Positions 27,704 to 41,301 of a stretch of 64,000 nt of DNA are shown here, piece after piece (position 1 is the stretch's first letter; each line of letters opens with the position of its first letter). The stretch comes from Albula goreensis (Eukaryota > Chordata > Actinopteri > Albuliformes > Albulidae), in the NCBI GenBank assembly GCA_022829145.1, contig CM040741.1, positions 46,990,180 to 47,054,179 of the forward strand, read 5' to 3'. A model generated the notes under the pieces. The model was not told the DNA's origin, did no database searches, and saw nothing but the letters and a program-made list of their open reading frames with translations. The position numbers and the translations under genes were made by a program.

Positions 27704-27831
27704 TCACCACATGATGGACAGTAGAGCAGATGCCACAAGCAGGTGAGATGACCAAAGGAGTGCTGAACTGCCACCTAATGCGGCTCCCAGCCGTGGCTTC
27801 GGTGAGGGAGGGGCAGGAGACGGAGTGGTCT
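27704..27831 (-). CDS. cntfr: cntfr last coding exon: stalk and GPI-anchor signal
   Basis: This exon ends the CNTF receptor alpha protein. The acceptor is a pyrimidine-rich tract ending in CCAG at 27832-27833, and the first two bases complete a GAG codon with the G left by exon 30010-30196. The 41 codons after that boundary codon give a Pro/Ser/Thr-rich stalk ('TTPSPAPPSPKP'), a small-residue patch ('GGSS') that could hold the GPI attachment site, and a hydrophobic tail ending 'LVASALLSIMW' before TGA (27704-27706). CNTFR alpha is known to be held on the cell surface by a GPI anchor and to signal through gp130 and LIFR, so a cleavable hydrophobic end with no cytoplasmic tail is expected. From memory the mammalian stalk is longer and includes a cysteine; this one is shorter and cysteine-free. 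The stop codon lies inside GTGAGT, a consensus donor, so another 3' exon cannot be excluded. Confidence 0.88.
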
Positions 27832-30009
27832 CTGGAGGAGGAAAGCAAAGTAAGAACATAGCGGAACTTCTGTTCCCAACAGAATGCATCATAGCTATTG
27901 AAAATCCATTGGGCACACATGATAAAAAAACATATTAGCACACCTCATCTGAACTCGGATCAGACCAGGTTATTAATTTCGATTTGAACCAAATACTATG
28001 TGAAAGTAACACCATTAATGCAGGCTATGTTTCATAATTGTACATGGAGATGGTCTCAGCTTCAGTGCAGCAGCACCTGCAGTCATATTGCAGTGTGAAA
28101 ATGTTCCATGTAACATGTGAATGGCCAGTCACAACTCCAAGCAATAAGGCTCAAATCAGACCAAGCAATTCATTTCATTCAGCATATTTATATCTTAATA
28201 CACAGTTCCTAAAAAGGAACATAGGTCTTTGTATCTGCATTGGGAAGTGTTATCCATCTAAAATTGTAAATAGCCAGTGCTATTCCATTTCCATTGTAGT
28301 GCAATGCCAAGGTATATCTTTTGCTTTAACGCTTTTCAAAGATTTCTTTCAGCCCTGTTTCAATCTATGCATGTATCCTTTCCCAAAGCCCCACATTGTT
28401 CAGATGTTATAGAGGTACAAAGGTGCTTAGGGTCAGCCTGTGGCTTAAAGCAGGGATATTACTTGAGCTCTGTTCTGGAGATTTCAAACATATTGCACTT
28501 GCATTCTCTGGCTTAAAATGACAGCTGCATCAAGATCTCGAGGTTTAGTGCATGACAAGGTGATGTTTTTGTGTTGAGTATGATTACATAGCAGAGGCAG
28601 GTGATCATATTGAGAGTGGCTGGTGACTTTTAGGTGTAATTAAAAAGCACAAATATTTGAAACTCAGGTGAATCTGTCAGGAAAACTATTTGATTGAAAT
28701 TCAAGAGATTTTTGAGCTGGAAGTGTATTATATTTTTTCTGTTGTAATGTGTGAGTCTCAAGCTTGATGTGAAACTTGAGTTATGTGTAGTATTTGTTAT
28801 CTTATATTATGTTCGCTGTGCTCTTTGTCATAATTCAGTCCGTTAAATTGATTTTTATTTTATTTTTTTGACCATACTACTGATGTAATGTAGCAGAGCA
28901 TATTGCCTTATAGATGGTGAGCATTTTGTATTTTAATAGAAGTAAAAAACTTAGGTAGTTTAATGTTGTTCTAATTCTGCATGGATATGGATTTGGGCAT
29001 TCAAAGCAGCGGCATGTATGAATTAGTTATTTTCAATTAAAATCTGCTGGTTTTATGATGTTATTTGCATAGAGTGGTGATGTGTGAAATGACTTGAGAG
29101 AAATATATGCACAAATTAAATCAAATAAAATTTTTGGCTTCCAGTGAGACATGTTATTGAAAAAATAAATTAGTTTAAAATTTATGTGGAAGAAAGAATG
29201 GTACTCTGAAGTATTTTGCAAAGGAAAACAAAAGTGAATTGAAAGAGTGTTGGGAAATTAAACACCAACCAGTGATAGTTTCCAGCCATTTACACTGTTG
29301 ACTTCTGATTCTCTTCTCTAAATATAGACTGAATCAAACACATGGAGTGGGGAGGCTGGGAGGGAGAAACTAAACTCAATACCATCTACAGAATGAAAAT
29401 GATCAGATCAGCAGTCACATGATATGTGACTTAAGCATATCGTCTTATAGATAACCAGTGCTATTTATGTAGCAAAAATGTACACTAGCTTCTTGAGCAC
29501 AGTTAAATCATACATGATTCCATTACTTCAGATTTCCTCATCTCATATGTCTTGGACATATTCAGATAAAACAAAATGTACCAGATGCATTTCACTGATC
29601 TAGAAATAAACCATAGCACACTGTAATCCCAATTCACAATGGTTCATTTTAAAAACTGAAATAACCTTGTGGTATTTTCACAGACTATTTTTAAAATTTG
29701 ATTGTTTGGAGTTCAGGTAAAGGATGAGTGATTGCCCTTTTAGAAAGGAGACCTGTGGACAGGCAGGGAAGACAGTGGAGATATTTAGGATTTTAAATGA
29801 TTCATTCATTGTTAGAGCAATGTTTTATCTCTCAGTCTGTGAACTGAAAGGTGCCTGGAGTCAGAAATTAATGATGGTGTGAGGACTGTTTGCTGTTAGG
29901 ACTGTAGGAGTGCTCAACTAGGAAACAAGCAGAAGAGATTTCAGGCGTGCTTATCGGAACACTGTTTTAGTGATGTGCAGGGCATACTGGGATGGACTGG
30001 GAAACACAC
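27832..30009 (-). other. cntfr: cntfr intron between WSDWS exon and last exon
   Basis: The intron starts GTGTGT and ends in a pyrimidine tract and CCAG. It splits a codon after its first base. I saw no repeat or further exon, although mammalian CNTFR encodes extra stalk sequence here, so a small unrecognised exon is possible. Confidence 0.75.
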
Positions 30010-30196
30010 CTAAGACCTCTGCCTCGGTAGTGGAGGTAATCTGCTTGGGCTCCTCCATCCACGGGGTGGCATGAACGGCCACGCTCCAGTCACTCCATGT
30101 CCCGATCTCTGTGTCCTTAGCTGCCACTTGGATAATGTACTCCTTCCCCGCGTAGGCGTCAGTAATGGTGTGCGAGATGCTGTCTGACAGCTCCAC
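30010..30196 (-). CDS. cntfr: cntfr exon: second cytokine-receptor domain with WSDWS box
   Basis: This exon encodes the C-terminal half of the second fibronectin III domain of CNTFR alpha, the part of the cytokine-binding module that carries the WSXWS box. Translation starts VELSDSISHTITDAYAG, continues through KEYIIQVAAKD, and contains GTWSDWS (WSDWS codons at 30083-30097), then ATPWMEEPKQ leading into the stalk. These blocks match vertebrate CNTFR nearly residue for residue. The acceptor is TTTCAG before GTG at 30196; the donor at 30010/30009 is CTTAG|GTGTGT. The exon begins in phase 0 and ends after the first base of a codon. The WSXWS box is needed for folding and export of class I cytokine receptors. 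Identification is very secure because of the unique 'ITDAYAGKEYIIQVAAKD' block. Confidence 0.97.
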
Positions 30197-31253
30197 CTGA
30201 AACAGCCAATCAAGAGAGGGCACACACACTCATAGTCAGTCAGAGAGGAGATACGGAAAGGGAAAGAATGGAGGGAAAAACTGCAGTGACATTCGTAAGA
30301 ATGGTTGGAAACACTACATTGAAATGATTCCAGTAAAGTCCAGTATCCTTAACCACGAGGTAAACATTTCAGCAAAGGTTTCCTGGGACCAAACATATTC
30401 CTGGAAGGTCAAGGGACATCATGGGGATACATTTTTTGCAGGGAATCTGTTTACACGCATCATAAGTTTGATTTGGGGAGGAAGTCAGCAAATATGCTGC
30501 AGCTGAGCTGAGGGTAAAATGAGGGATGGCAAAGATAGTGAAGGGTACATGACTCATCCAGTCCCATCTATCACTGCCCTGCCCCCACACCCTATCTGAC
30601 ATCACAGCCCACTCAAGCGCTTGCAGATGGGAGAATTCCTGCATTGCCCTACACACTCCCCACATCAGCAGAAACAGGGAACTGTGAGACTTGGCATTTT
30701 GGCAGACAAAGAAAGGAATTTGCCGTGCTGACAAAAGGAAATCAGATAGTCGGAGAGGATCAGTGAAAGCCTCTTCATTTCAAATGCCATCTCTTTGCGA
30801 TTCTTGTACCTGGAATTGAAAGAGTAGAAATAAAAGTACCAAATATTTTGATAAGATTTTGAATAGAAATTTTTGAATGTGCTTTCCATCCTCTTGTTTA
30901 CTTCAGGTTCTACTGCAATACTAATGCCACCTTTGAAGGTATAGCCTTTGATGGTTTCATCTCCCTTTCAGAGAGCACAGTGTTCTACGTTTGGATGGAG
31001 GAAAATGGAGAGAATAACACCCACACAGTGTTAATTACATTCAGTTTCACAAGTTCTATACACATTTCTATTTGTAGTGAATATTGTTAGTATCCCTGTG
31101 CTTCTATTATTTGAGCAACAGCACACGCTTTTTAAATTTACACAAAATCATATATTACTCTAGTGAGATCATGTAAGTTATTTGTTTCAGGAGTGTGATA
31201 GAATTATATTTCAGTGCAGATGGTAGCTAGTCTATTGTAGTTTTAGGTGATGG

Positions 31254-31350
31254 ATGATTAAGAAATAATGAGGTTTAATTTCGGGTGCTGGATATAGTTA
31301 TGACAGCTATATCCAGCACCTGAAATGAAACCTCATTACTGCTTAATCAT
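31254..31350. repeat. 97-nt long imperfect hairpin in cntfr intron
   Basis: The arms starting ATGATTAAG (31254) and ending CTTAATCAT (31350) pair over about 44 positions with about four mismatches or wobbles around a 9-base loop. The inner stem includes GGTGCTGGATATAG on the left and CTATATCCAGCACC on the right, exactly complementary over 14 bases. It could be a head-to-head inverted duplication, a very short palindromic MITE or a small-RNA precursor; the sequence alone does not decide. Confidence 0.9.
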
Positions 31351-34300
31351 AAAGTCATTTTGATATTTAAATTCGTAATACACAGATGATATATCCCTGC
31401 CAGATAAACATCTAATTGTTTACCTTTTTAATTTGATTCCCTCTGCCCATACATGGATGTCTTGGAACTTTATTGTTCAAGCATCCAGCACCAATTAACT
31501 CAAGAAAGATGTTTCTGTTCCTCATGTCATGATTAATTCCATCTTCAAACATCTTCGAATATCTTTGGTCAATTGATGAAGGATACCCCTAAGTAGCAGA
31601 AGCAGCTGGATTCAGTGGTTACATGAAACCAAACCACTGATAGAAAAAGACCATCTAAATTGAGCATTATCTCCTGGTAATTATACATGTGAAAATATTT
31701 CTGCCATGTATTAAAATTAACGCCCACATAACACCTCTAATCTGAGCCAAGAACATTTAAAGGGGTTCTCCTCATAGCCTGGGATGTCCATCTGACTCCA
31801 CCCCACTGAACTGCCAGAAAAGATGCTATTTATACACATGTATCATTATACATATGTTTGACCCTGGTGTAATATCTCTGTAACACAGCACAGACGGCAG
31901 TCTGAACTTGTCTCATAGGTCAAAGTGCCCAGTTCCAAGCACCTCAGTGGAAGGACTAAGCCAACCAAGAGCAAGCGACTGACATTCCGCCAGAATTATT
32001 TATTAGCTGTCCCAAAAGATATCAAAAATAATTCTGTAATTGGCACAGTCTCAGAACTGAAAAATATGTATGCTATGGCACAGTCAACTTGGAAAATTTA
32101 AAATCCAGCAGTTATTTTATTTTGAAATGCAAGTCTTCCATCTGAAAAGAATTTGTGCCCGAAAATATGATCTAGTAACCAGAGCCTGAGATGGAAGCAG
32201 ATTTGTGAGGAAACCAGACAGTAGTCTCAACTGTCTGTCTGCTGATAACTCGACACATGCTATGATGTTTTCTAAATGCATGCCCTCTTTCCCACCCTAC
32301 CCCAGCTAGGGTTGACAGTTAGCTGCAGAGATTAGAACTACATCTTTGCCCCAACTGCTGCCAAGTATTCCCACCACAAGGGGGCATTCTATCAATATCT
32401 CTGAAACTGGTGCAAGAAATCATTCCTGTCTTGAAGGTATACACAGAAGAGGCTCTCTTTTGAATCTCAATGTTTTTATTTAATGGTAATGAGACTTTTT
32501 TTTACATAATTGGTATATTGTTTATTTGATCGCATATTTGTGTGATGTCTGTTTCAATATGGCACATTGAAATGTAAGCACTGCAGTCTGTAACTGTCAC
32601 AATCTGTGTGAAATAGTTATTGAACAGAATAGTTTTGACTTAAATATGGAAGCAGTTATTCAAGGTACACTCTTTTGACTGCTGGACCATCGATTTGGAC
32701 CATTAAAATAGAACCCCCAGTGTGTGAAGCTAACAGAAGCTTTAGAAATCTCCATGTTTTTGCATATGACATACATATGATTTATTCACATTCATCCAGA
32801 TTGTTCCGTCTGAAACTCATTTAGTTTCATGTGCACTTTATATGAAATTATTTACTCTAAATTGTGGCTTTATGTCAGTTTGTCAATGAAATAATGACTT
32901 TAAAATTACTTTTGTTCAAATTGCAGTAAGTATGGAAGGAAAAAATTAACAAAATATTTATTTTTTTTCAAATTTGATTGCACTTTTGTTTCTGTGTGAA
33001 ATTGCATTAGTTGCAAGTCATTATCTTGCCCAGAGATTATTCTCGTTGATTTATTTCCATTCCTGATTTACTCTGCCCATGAGCCTCCTGAGAACTGCGC
33101 GACAATAAAGTGGTAAGGCTGTCTTTTAATTTACAGGGAGAACTGCAAAGCACACAAACCTGCCACTTCCACACAGTTCTGCTAGTGTGGAAAAGCCCAA
33201 ATTAGTCCTGTTTAGTTGCATTCTTTATCTTCAAAGGCAGACTCCCCACTTTGCAAGGAAATGTGTGCCTTTATCTGAACACTCAAGCATTACATTTATG
33301 GGCCTAATTTCATTATGGTATGCAATAACCAGCCAGCATTTTGTCATTTAGGTCCCCAATGTCATTACTACTTTCATGTTTTCATCTTTGGGCTTGTTAA
33401 CTGTTTGTATTCAAGAACTTTGTTCTCATATGCTGCAGTCAATTAGGACTGAAACATTTTATCTTTCTTTCTATTTTAAAGATAAAACAGAACAGTATAT
33501 TACAGCTCAATGTATTCAACAAGTGCTAACAAGTCTCAGAATTCAGAATCTTCTGTTTTTTTATTCTATATAATTTTATTTCTATATAACAGAAAATAAA
33601 AGTACACGACTAACTGTTTCTAAGACTCAAGGCAGAGTTTTTGCAGCTGAAATATAAAAGTGAAATTGTATGGTAAAAAATGTTGGTGCAAATGTGGATG
33701 GTGTTACAGCTTTGAAGGGATTTTCCCAATCCTCACAGACGTCATATCCACCCCAAATTCATAAATACATCACACACCCCTAAACCTTGCTTTGAGATTA
33801 AACAGATCTTAATCTGTCCCATTTACACTAATGTTTTGCCCGAGCAGATGTGTGAACCACCAGAAAGGTTACAGCTGCAGTCAATGAAACCCCAAATTGC
33901 TGAAACCACAATGTGATGTGAATCATGCTTCCGTCTCCGTTTCCCATAAGGAGTCCTCTCTAAACCAAAATGAGCAGTAAAATTTGAATGAATTTATAAC
34001 TAAAGCCATACATGAGGCAATTTTAACCACTTTATTTTAAATTCAAACATTACACTCTGCTATATGAATGAGCAATCACACTGATTTTACTGTTAGCAGA
34101 GCTGCAGCACTCAAACTGGCTTCTCAGGTGTGGAGTTCAGGAGGCCAAGGGGCCTGACTTGGAGTCTACTTTAATCATAGCTCACAGGACTTTTCACTAC
34201 AGCTTGTCGGCCAACTGATGTTTCCCTTCCAATGTTCTTTGATGCCATGTCTTTTCTGACACTGCCAGAACCATACCTCACTAGCTTTAAACCATCCAGA

Positions 34301-34548
34301 CAGTGTATGTCTCTAGACAGTATTTTTCTGTGTCAATTGCTTTCACATGTACATTCAGTCTTTCACGTTGACATTTCAATTCACAATTTGTGAATGTAAT
34401 TTTTGCATTTCTAAGAGTGGTGCATACTTGTGTATGTCAGTTACAGTATATCGGCATCCAATATTGGCATCTAATATCAATAATTAAATCCAAAACTAGC
34501 AGCTGCCAAATGAAATCTTGAAAATATGGCCTTAACTTTTCCCTGTAA

Positions 34549-34568
34549 CTTTTTTTTTTTTTTTTTTT
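34549..34568. repeat. Poly-T run
   Basis: About twenty consecutive T within the cntfr intron. Confidence 0.85.
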
Positions 34569-37500
34569 ACCTTACTGTAAAATATTATACATAATAAATA
34601 TGTGATTTCTCAAAGTACATGTTTGTAATGCCATAGTAGGAATTGAGAGCACTTACAATTCAACTTGGTTAAATTGCTGAAGACCACTTACATACGTACA
34701 TATACATAAGCTTTAACCTTTGCCAAGAAATTATTGGAAATTCATTGCAAGATTTGTTGACAAAAATGCTAACACTGTTATACAATGATGTGCATGTGTT
34801 TAGCGAATATGAACAATTCAGTAAAGTTGATTATAACTAATTACAAAGGGAGAAATAAAACCAGGTGAGCTGTGAGAATATACAATGAGAATATACACCC
34901 TAGAAGTTGTTTGCTGGAAAAACATGACTTGTTAATAGAAACATCTCTGTTTCATTTATTTCCAGCTGCTCTCCCTTAGGGCAACAACAAGCTAGACACA
35001 AGTACTACTGTGAACAGAGGTGGGGATCAGAGCTATGGAATCACAGTCTTCATGTATAAATAGGCTATAGTACTGCCAATTAAAATGGAATTACAAATTA
35101 CTCTTTAAAGCTGGTTTCTATCTCAAATGCACCGTTAATTTTTCTCAATTTTGATATCTCCAGAAAAAAATTGTCTGATAGAAAACGATTTTTTTTGTAC
35201 TACTACTTCTACAAATTTGAATAAGCATGAATAGTTATGTTCATAAAATCCAATGACAAATAAAAATATTATTTTTCTAAATGGCTTTTAGTAACCAAAA
35301 TTTGTGGTCTTAAAGGCATGGACCTGTGGGACCCTTGCTAGTGTTACAGTGTTCTATCATTCTTTGTTTAATATAAAAATGTTATTTGTTACAATAAACT
35401 GTTGCATGGAAAAAGCTAGACGGTTCAAAAGCCCAGTCCACTTAGTAAGCTACACAGAGTATTTGGTTTCTGACACCCATGAAAGGCTCTGTTGTCCAGC
35501 CATGTCCATTGTTAGCACCAGCCAAAATTATCTCAACTCAATTAACAGTGGCTCTGTTTACCACAATCCTCCTTCTCTGGGCCTCAATTTGACAATTTAA
35601 TCCAAAGTTTTGGGACATTCTGTTGGAAAACCTGAAGACAAGTTATTAGCAGTAAAATCCTGATTTGTAACCTCTCTGAGTGGAATACCTAATATGCCAA
35701 ACAAGGTGTTCCTCTTCATGGAGTGCTACATACTAAAAGAGTCAGAGATAGCAACGTAAACACAAGCAGTATCCTTATATACAATCATCTTTCCTCTCGC
35801 ACTTCAAATTTTCATAACTCATTGGTTTTCCAGGTTATTCCCAGATTGAGTGGTTAGGAAATATATACCATATCTGAAAGACAGCATTCAATATAAATAA
35901 TTCACAAACCCCCATGAGCAAGAGCTGAGACTAAAAAAAGATATCATCTTGTAACCATATCTAATACCTAGTTATATTATTGGCTCACCATGCACTCCTT
36001 TATTTGCGTATTTTTTTAGTCAGACCCTGATTAAAAATAGATAAAATATAAAATTATTGAAGGAGATCATATCAATAGCATTGAGGTTTTTACGGTTAAG
36101 CAACAAGAATAATGTCGATTCTACATAAAATCGAAGGGCACAAGATAGCTGGCTTATCAGAGAGAGCTTCATTCCAAGAATGGTTAGAAATAAAGAAATT
36201 CAGAGGACATCTTACACTTGAAATTTAAATTTTAGCATCTATTCAGCAAGCATGTCGCCATGTCTTCAGCTAGCAGGGGCAGGTTCAACTAATGTTTCAG
36301 CATCAAACTGATGTGTTTGAATTGAGATGCCCTAGTAATGACCGCTCCTCCGCTGAACGTCCTGGCATATGGAATACAAAGTTCAGCTTTTAGAAGTGGC
36401 CCCTGAAGCATATGAAACATTCATTTTCATACAGTATATAACCTCATTAATATCTCATTTTTCTAGATGTATGCAAAAATACATTAATGAAACTCAGGCC
36501 ACCAATGTTTGATACACTGCTTGGAATAAGGGTAAACTGATGCTTACCATAGTTTTCATGCTACGTTTAATCAGCAGTAAATGCAATCATTTGGTTTGAT
36601 CGTTTTTTGTTATGATTATTTAGATATACCTGAATATTTTATTGCACTAATGGGACATTAATCATTTACATCTGAAACTACCAGAATAAAGCTTATTTAG
36701 AGGTGAAGTGAGGGGAAACAGAGAGGATGAGAACATTCAAACATTCTTTGGAGATTACTGACAGGAAGGGGTAATGACCCCTTTCTTACTATCCCATCCA
36801 GTTTAAATATAACACCCGGCCCTGACTTCAGGCTTTTGGCATGCAAATGAATGCTTTTATGCGAGACTCAAATTCTTTAGCTTCTTGCTTGCTACTGTGT
36901 CTCCAAGGCCAGTTCTACGCATGTCCCCAGCAATGGCCGATGAGCAGTGTTCAGGGTCAGTTGGAACCAGCAGTTCCATTTCCTTTTAATGGGCACATGC
37001 AAAATTAGTTTTCTAATGACCCTTATAACCCACCAGGCCCCTGGTTTAATCTTAGGACTCATTTTGTTTACTGTGAAATAACTCTGACACACTGGCCAAG
37101 AATGACTATCTTTAATTGGCTCTGTCCTGTCAATTTGGGGAGAAAAAAATGACTGCGCTGCAGTTCCATGTTTCTCTCTTTGAAGTGTGGTAAACCACCT
37201 CATGAGGGGGAACGTAAAGATGCAGAGTGTGGGTCTCTGCTGTTGTAGAAAGGAAAAAAATGATTTTATTACACTTCCACATTCACTACTTCTTTCCCAT
37301 TGATGGGATAAAAGTGGCTGTGCAAAGCAGGACCTGTCCATCAGGCTAATGAGGCTATTTCATCCAAGGGGGTTTGGGTCATGCACAATTACTGTACCTC
37401 ACACAGGGGTTTTTACATTCTCAATCTCTGTATTCTTTATCAAAAATTAAGTCATTATAGTTGTGTTGTACAGTACACTGCTCATGACTAAATAATTGAA

Positions 37501-38018
37501 AATTCTGTATTTTATTTTCTCCCAGACAGGGCTCTTATTACACTACATCACATAAATTCTGCAGATGGCCAAACCGAGTCCACCTCATTCACATTTCATG
37601 CAGAGGAATGCTGAGCACAGCATACATGGAGCACTGAGGCTAAATATTGGGTGACTAAGGTTTCATTAACTCTGTGGTTTGATGTCACACTTTTTAGGTC
37701 ATGGTTCAGTACATACTGTATCTCCACAAAATAAGATTTAAACTTGAAAAAGGATACCATATGAGGAGGACTGTTTCATCATGCAAGCCAAAAGCATATT
37801 TATAACCTTCATTTTCCAAAAGAAATACATAAAAAAAAATCTCATCTCTCTAAACTTCTTGCGAATCCTTGATTAACAAACCCTACTTCCTGGCTACATA
37901 CCTCATTCTTCTACCCCAAGGCAACTGATTGTCAATCGTATGATTATGCAATGTAATGTTACTTACCAAAAACATTAATACATAACTTGATTAAAACATT
38001 CCAATATGATATAAAACA

Positions 38019-38064
38019 TTTGTTTGTTTGTTTGTTTCTTTCTTTCTTTCTTTGTTTGTTTGTT
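38019..38064. repeat. TTTG / TTTC tetranucleotide repeat
   Basis: A compound microsatellite: TTTG units, then TTTC units, then TTTG units again. Confidence 0.95.
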
Positions 38065-39928
38065 TTATACATTTGTCCAATCCGAAACTATGACATTAAT
38101 TATATTTAATGTAATAAATTAATTATAAGAGAAAAGACCTCTGTGATCTAACCTTCCATAATCACATGACATAATCACAAGGCTGATCAAAACTTTGAGA
38201 ATGATCTCACAATGCTCAAAAAACAGTTTAAGGCAGTACAATTAAACTGTAAGATACTTGTTTTAAACAGTTTGTAACACAGTACAAACAGGAGAAATCA
38301 ACAACTTAAAGATAATGGCAGTTTACAAAGTCCATTAAGTCATCAACTGCCATTTATCCATTAATGGAACTGGATACAATATAGGGGGAAGTTATAAAAT
38401 TTGATCCATCTGTACATAATTCATGTAAATGTACTGTGTTTTTTGTTGCCTGGTTGTGGAGGAGGCAGAACTCTAGACATGGTAATGTAATTTCTGCTAA
38501 GACTGCCAGCTTGTGGACCAGCCCAACTTTTAATGTTAATTTTAATTATTGTGTTGCAAATGAACCACAGTAGATTTCTGAAATGAGATGTGTGCATACT
38601 AACTGAAACAGATGGAAATGTTACATGAATGTGCACTGTTACATCCTTTAAAGAAGACAGGTTCACTGGAGAACAACTAGAGAACTATGATTAGAACTAC
38701 TAGAACTCTCTGGGGCAGATTCACTAAGGAACTTTCATTACTTTGCAATCATGTAACAGGTCCAACATGCAAAACTTGGGTGAGCATTTTTAATAGCTCA
38801 CACTGAGAAACTTCTCACCATACATCAATCCAGTGTGACTTAACAGTTGTTACATATGTCATTTTCAGTATGGACTTCTGACATATAATGCAAAACAGAC
38901 CTTTTTCAAATCAGTTTCATTAAGTGTTCCCACTAATTTTCAACTCAATTATGCATTGCCATTAACAAGGACAAAGTAAGAGCCATATAATAAATAATTC
39001 AGTGTAAAGTTGAAATGCCCTTAACTATGAGAACTATAATTTCCACAAGACACACAGTGCCCTTCATTCTTGATTTGGCCCTGTACTCTACAGTTTTATA
39101 TTTGTAATAAAACAATTCATATGTGGTTAAAGTGCAGATTTTACTAAAGGGTGATTTTATACATTTGGTTTCACCATGTAGAAATTACTGCAGATTTTAT
39201 ACATATGCCCACTTTGCATTTCAGGGAATAATAACATTTGGGACAATTGGCTTCACAGGTATTTCTGATTCCTCAGGTGTGTTCAATTGCTTCCTTTGTG
39301 CAGGTGTAACAGAGCTGTAAGTATCTTGTCTTGGTTCTAGACATGTGATTGCCTTTGGAGTCTGTTTTGGTGTTTGTCACCATGAGGACCAGAACTGTGC
39401 CAATGAATGTTAAGGAAGCCATTGCAAAGCTGACAAATAAGACAAAACAGTTGGAGCCATATGCCAAACCATATGCTCACCAAAATAAACTACTTGGAAC
39501 ATCACTGAGAGGAAGGACAGCACTGGGCTCAGTAATCAAAAAGGGTCATCAGCTGATGAAGAATCCTCATGACAATGAAGAAAAAACCCAAAACACCTGT
39601 CTGCCTGATCAGCCAAGCGCGGGAGGGTCAGAGACTACTGTCCGCAGAAGACTCAACTAACAGAACTTCAGAGGCTCTACTGCAAAATGCCAGCCACTAG
39701 TTAGCTTCATATCAGGATGCCCAGTTTATAGTTTGCTATCTAAAGTACCTAAAAGACTCTGCACATTTCTGTTAAATAGGTTATGTGGACAGCTTATTTC
39801 AGTAAAAACAAACTAGTAAACATTTTCAACCTCGTTTCTGTGCTATCCTCCTTCACATGCCTGCACACAGCTACTAATGCACTACTACAGTACACTACCA
39901 GCCTATTTCTGAGCTTATGTGGCATATT

Positions 39929-39985
39929 TGTGTGCGTGTGTGAGTGTGTGTGTGTGTGTGTGTGTATATGTAGATATATATATAT
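39929..39985. repeat. GT then TA microsatellite
   Basis: An interrupted GT dinucleotide run that passes into a short TA run. Confidence 0.95.
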
Positions 39986-40399
39986 AAAATCCATTCTTGG
40001 CTATCAAACAAATTAATACAAACATATATATAAACATATATAAATTGTCATATTTTGTTTGAAACAGTTTTGGGGTAAATGTACTCAGATGTACTATGGT
40101 GTGTTTGAGTTTTACCATACGATAAGGTCAAAGCAAACTTTGATAAAATGTGCAGGCTGCAGATGGTCAAGTCCTAACGAAATCATGTGAGTTTTAGAAT
40201 GTCTGTGCAGTTGCTTTTTTCTCTGCTAGACTTTGTGCAATATACTTTTGTCATTCATAAAGACAATCTCAGGACTGCTTGAATTTTTGGCAAGCTAGTT
40301 AGTGTGGTTGCTAACTTACTCATGGGGAAATGCAAGTTTAATCAGAAGTGGCTTCAGAAAATAGTCTGTCAGGGCTTGACATACCCATTTTCCCGCTGG

Positions 40400-40421
40400 G
40401 GTGGTGGTGGTGGTGGTGGTG
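40400..40421. repeat. GGT trinucleotide repeat
   Basis: About seven GGT units. Confidence 0.95.
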
Positions 40422-41161
40422 TATGACATAATTTTCAGACTCAGAATGTGCCTTTGAGACAAACATTCAGTTAAATTGCTTGCTGGCGCCATTGATGGTG
40501 ATTGCAAGTTTTAATCATGCATACAAGCATTTACACGTCCAGTATAAAAATATCAGTACCACAGAAAGTGAAATCATTAACATCAGGTATGTGGTAAGCC
40601 TGTTTACATTTTAGTGTACTTTTAGCTTTGGTAAGGTTCATCCTTAATATAGAAAAGGACAAACCAGTGCTGGCAGTCTGCCTCCAATCAGTTTGTGGCT
40701 ATGATCATTACTGTTTGATGACATGTGAATGCGAATGCACTGGTAGGTTAGCCTGAATTCTTGTAAATTGTCTCCCCATATGCTGTTGTTTTAATTTCTT
40801 CAACCAGTATGATAACTTATTAAGATCCCACTTCACCTTACTGTTAGAACTGAGAATGCATTCACTTGGGAAGAATGCATTTTTATTTTGTATTTTTTTG
40901 CGAATTTGGTCTTAAGTTTCACTTTTAGAGGGTCTCAATAAGTCTGAAAATTAACATGCTGATACCTGCAGACACTCTTTTAGAACATCAAGCTGTATTC
41001 ACAAGCCGTTGCTCAGTGCTACAACATCCACTGTCAATTCCTGAGAGCATGGCCATACACACACTCTCTTCTGAAACAGGGGATGTCAGCCACTAATTCC
41101 TTTTCACGCTACAATCTTCAGGTTAGGCTTGACCAGGTATGCTCTGGAAGAAGACACTTAA

Positions 41162-41301
41162 GGCCTGATTTATCGAAGCCTTAAACACAAATTTTGCACA
41201 TGCAATTTTAGTGATTTGATTTGTGACTGGAGAAAAAAACTACTTCAACCAGTCAAATGCTTTCTTAGTTTCATTAGTAACTGCTTCAGTAGATCAGGCC
41301 C
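41162..41301. mobile_element. Short TTAA-flanked MITE
   Basis: A 140-base element bounded by TTAA on both sides (41158-41161 and 41302-41305). Its ends are inverted repeats: GGCCTGATTTATCGAAG on the left, and GGGCCTGATCTACTGAAG when the right end is read inward, differing at four positions. A TTAA target duplication with short terminal inverted repeats and no coding capacity fits a nonautonomous piggyBac-, Kolobok- or T2-type element. The superfamily is inference; the symmetry and the target duplication are visible. Confidence 0.75.

Noticed and set aside
36892..37341. 149-codon minus-strand open frame in the cntfr intron
   Set aside because: No recognisable domain or motif, no splice partners and composition like the surrounding intron; a chance frame is likelier.
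39794..40118. Open frames rich in His/Thr or Cys/Val
   Set aside because: They are translations of a GT/CA microsatellite. The same holds for frames at 42553-42873, 47532-47837 and 55181-55388.
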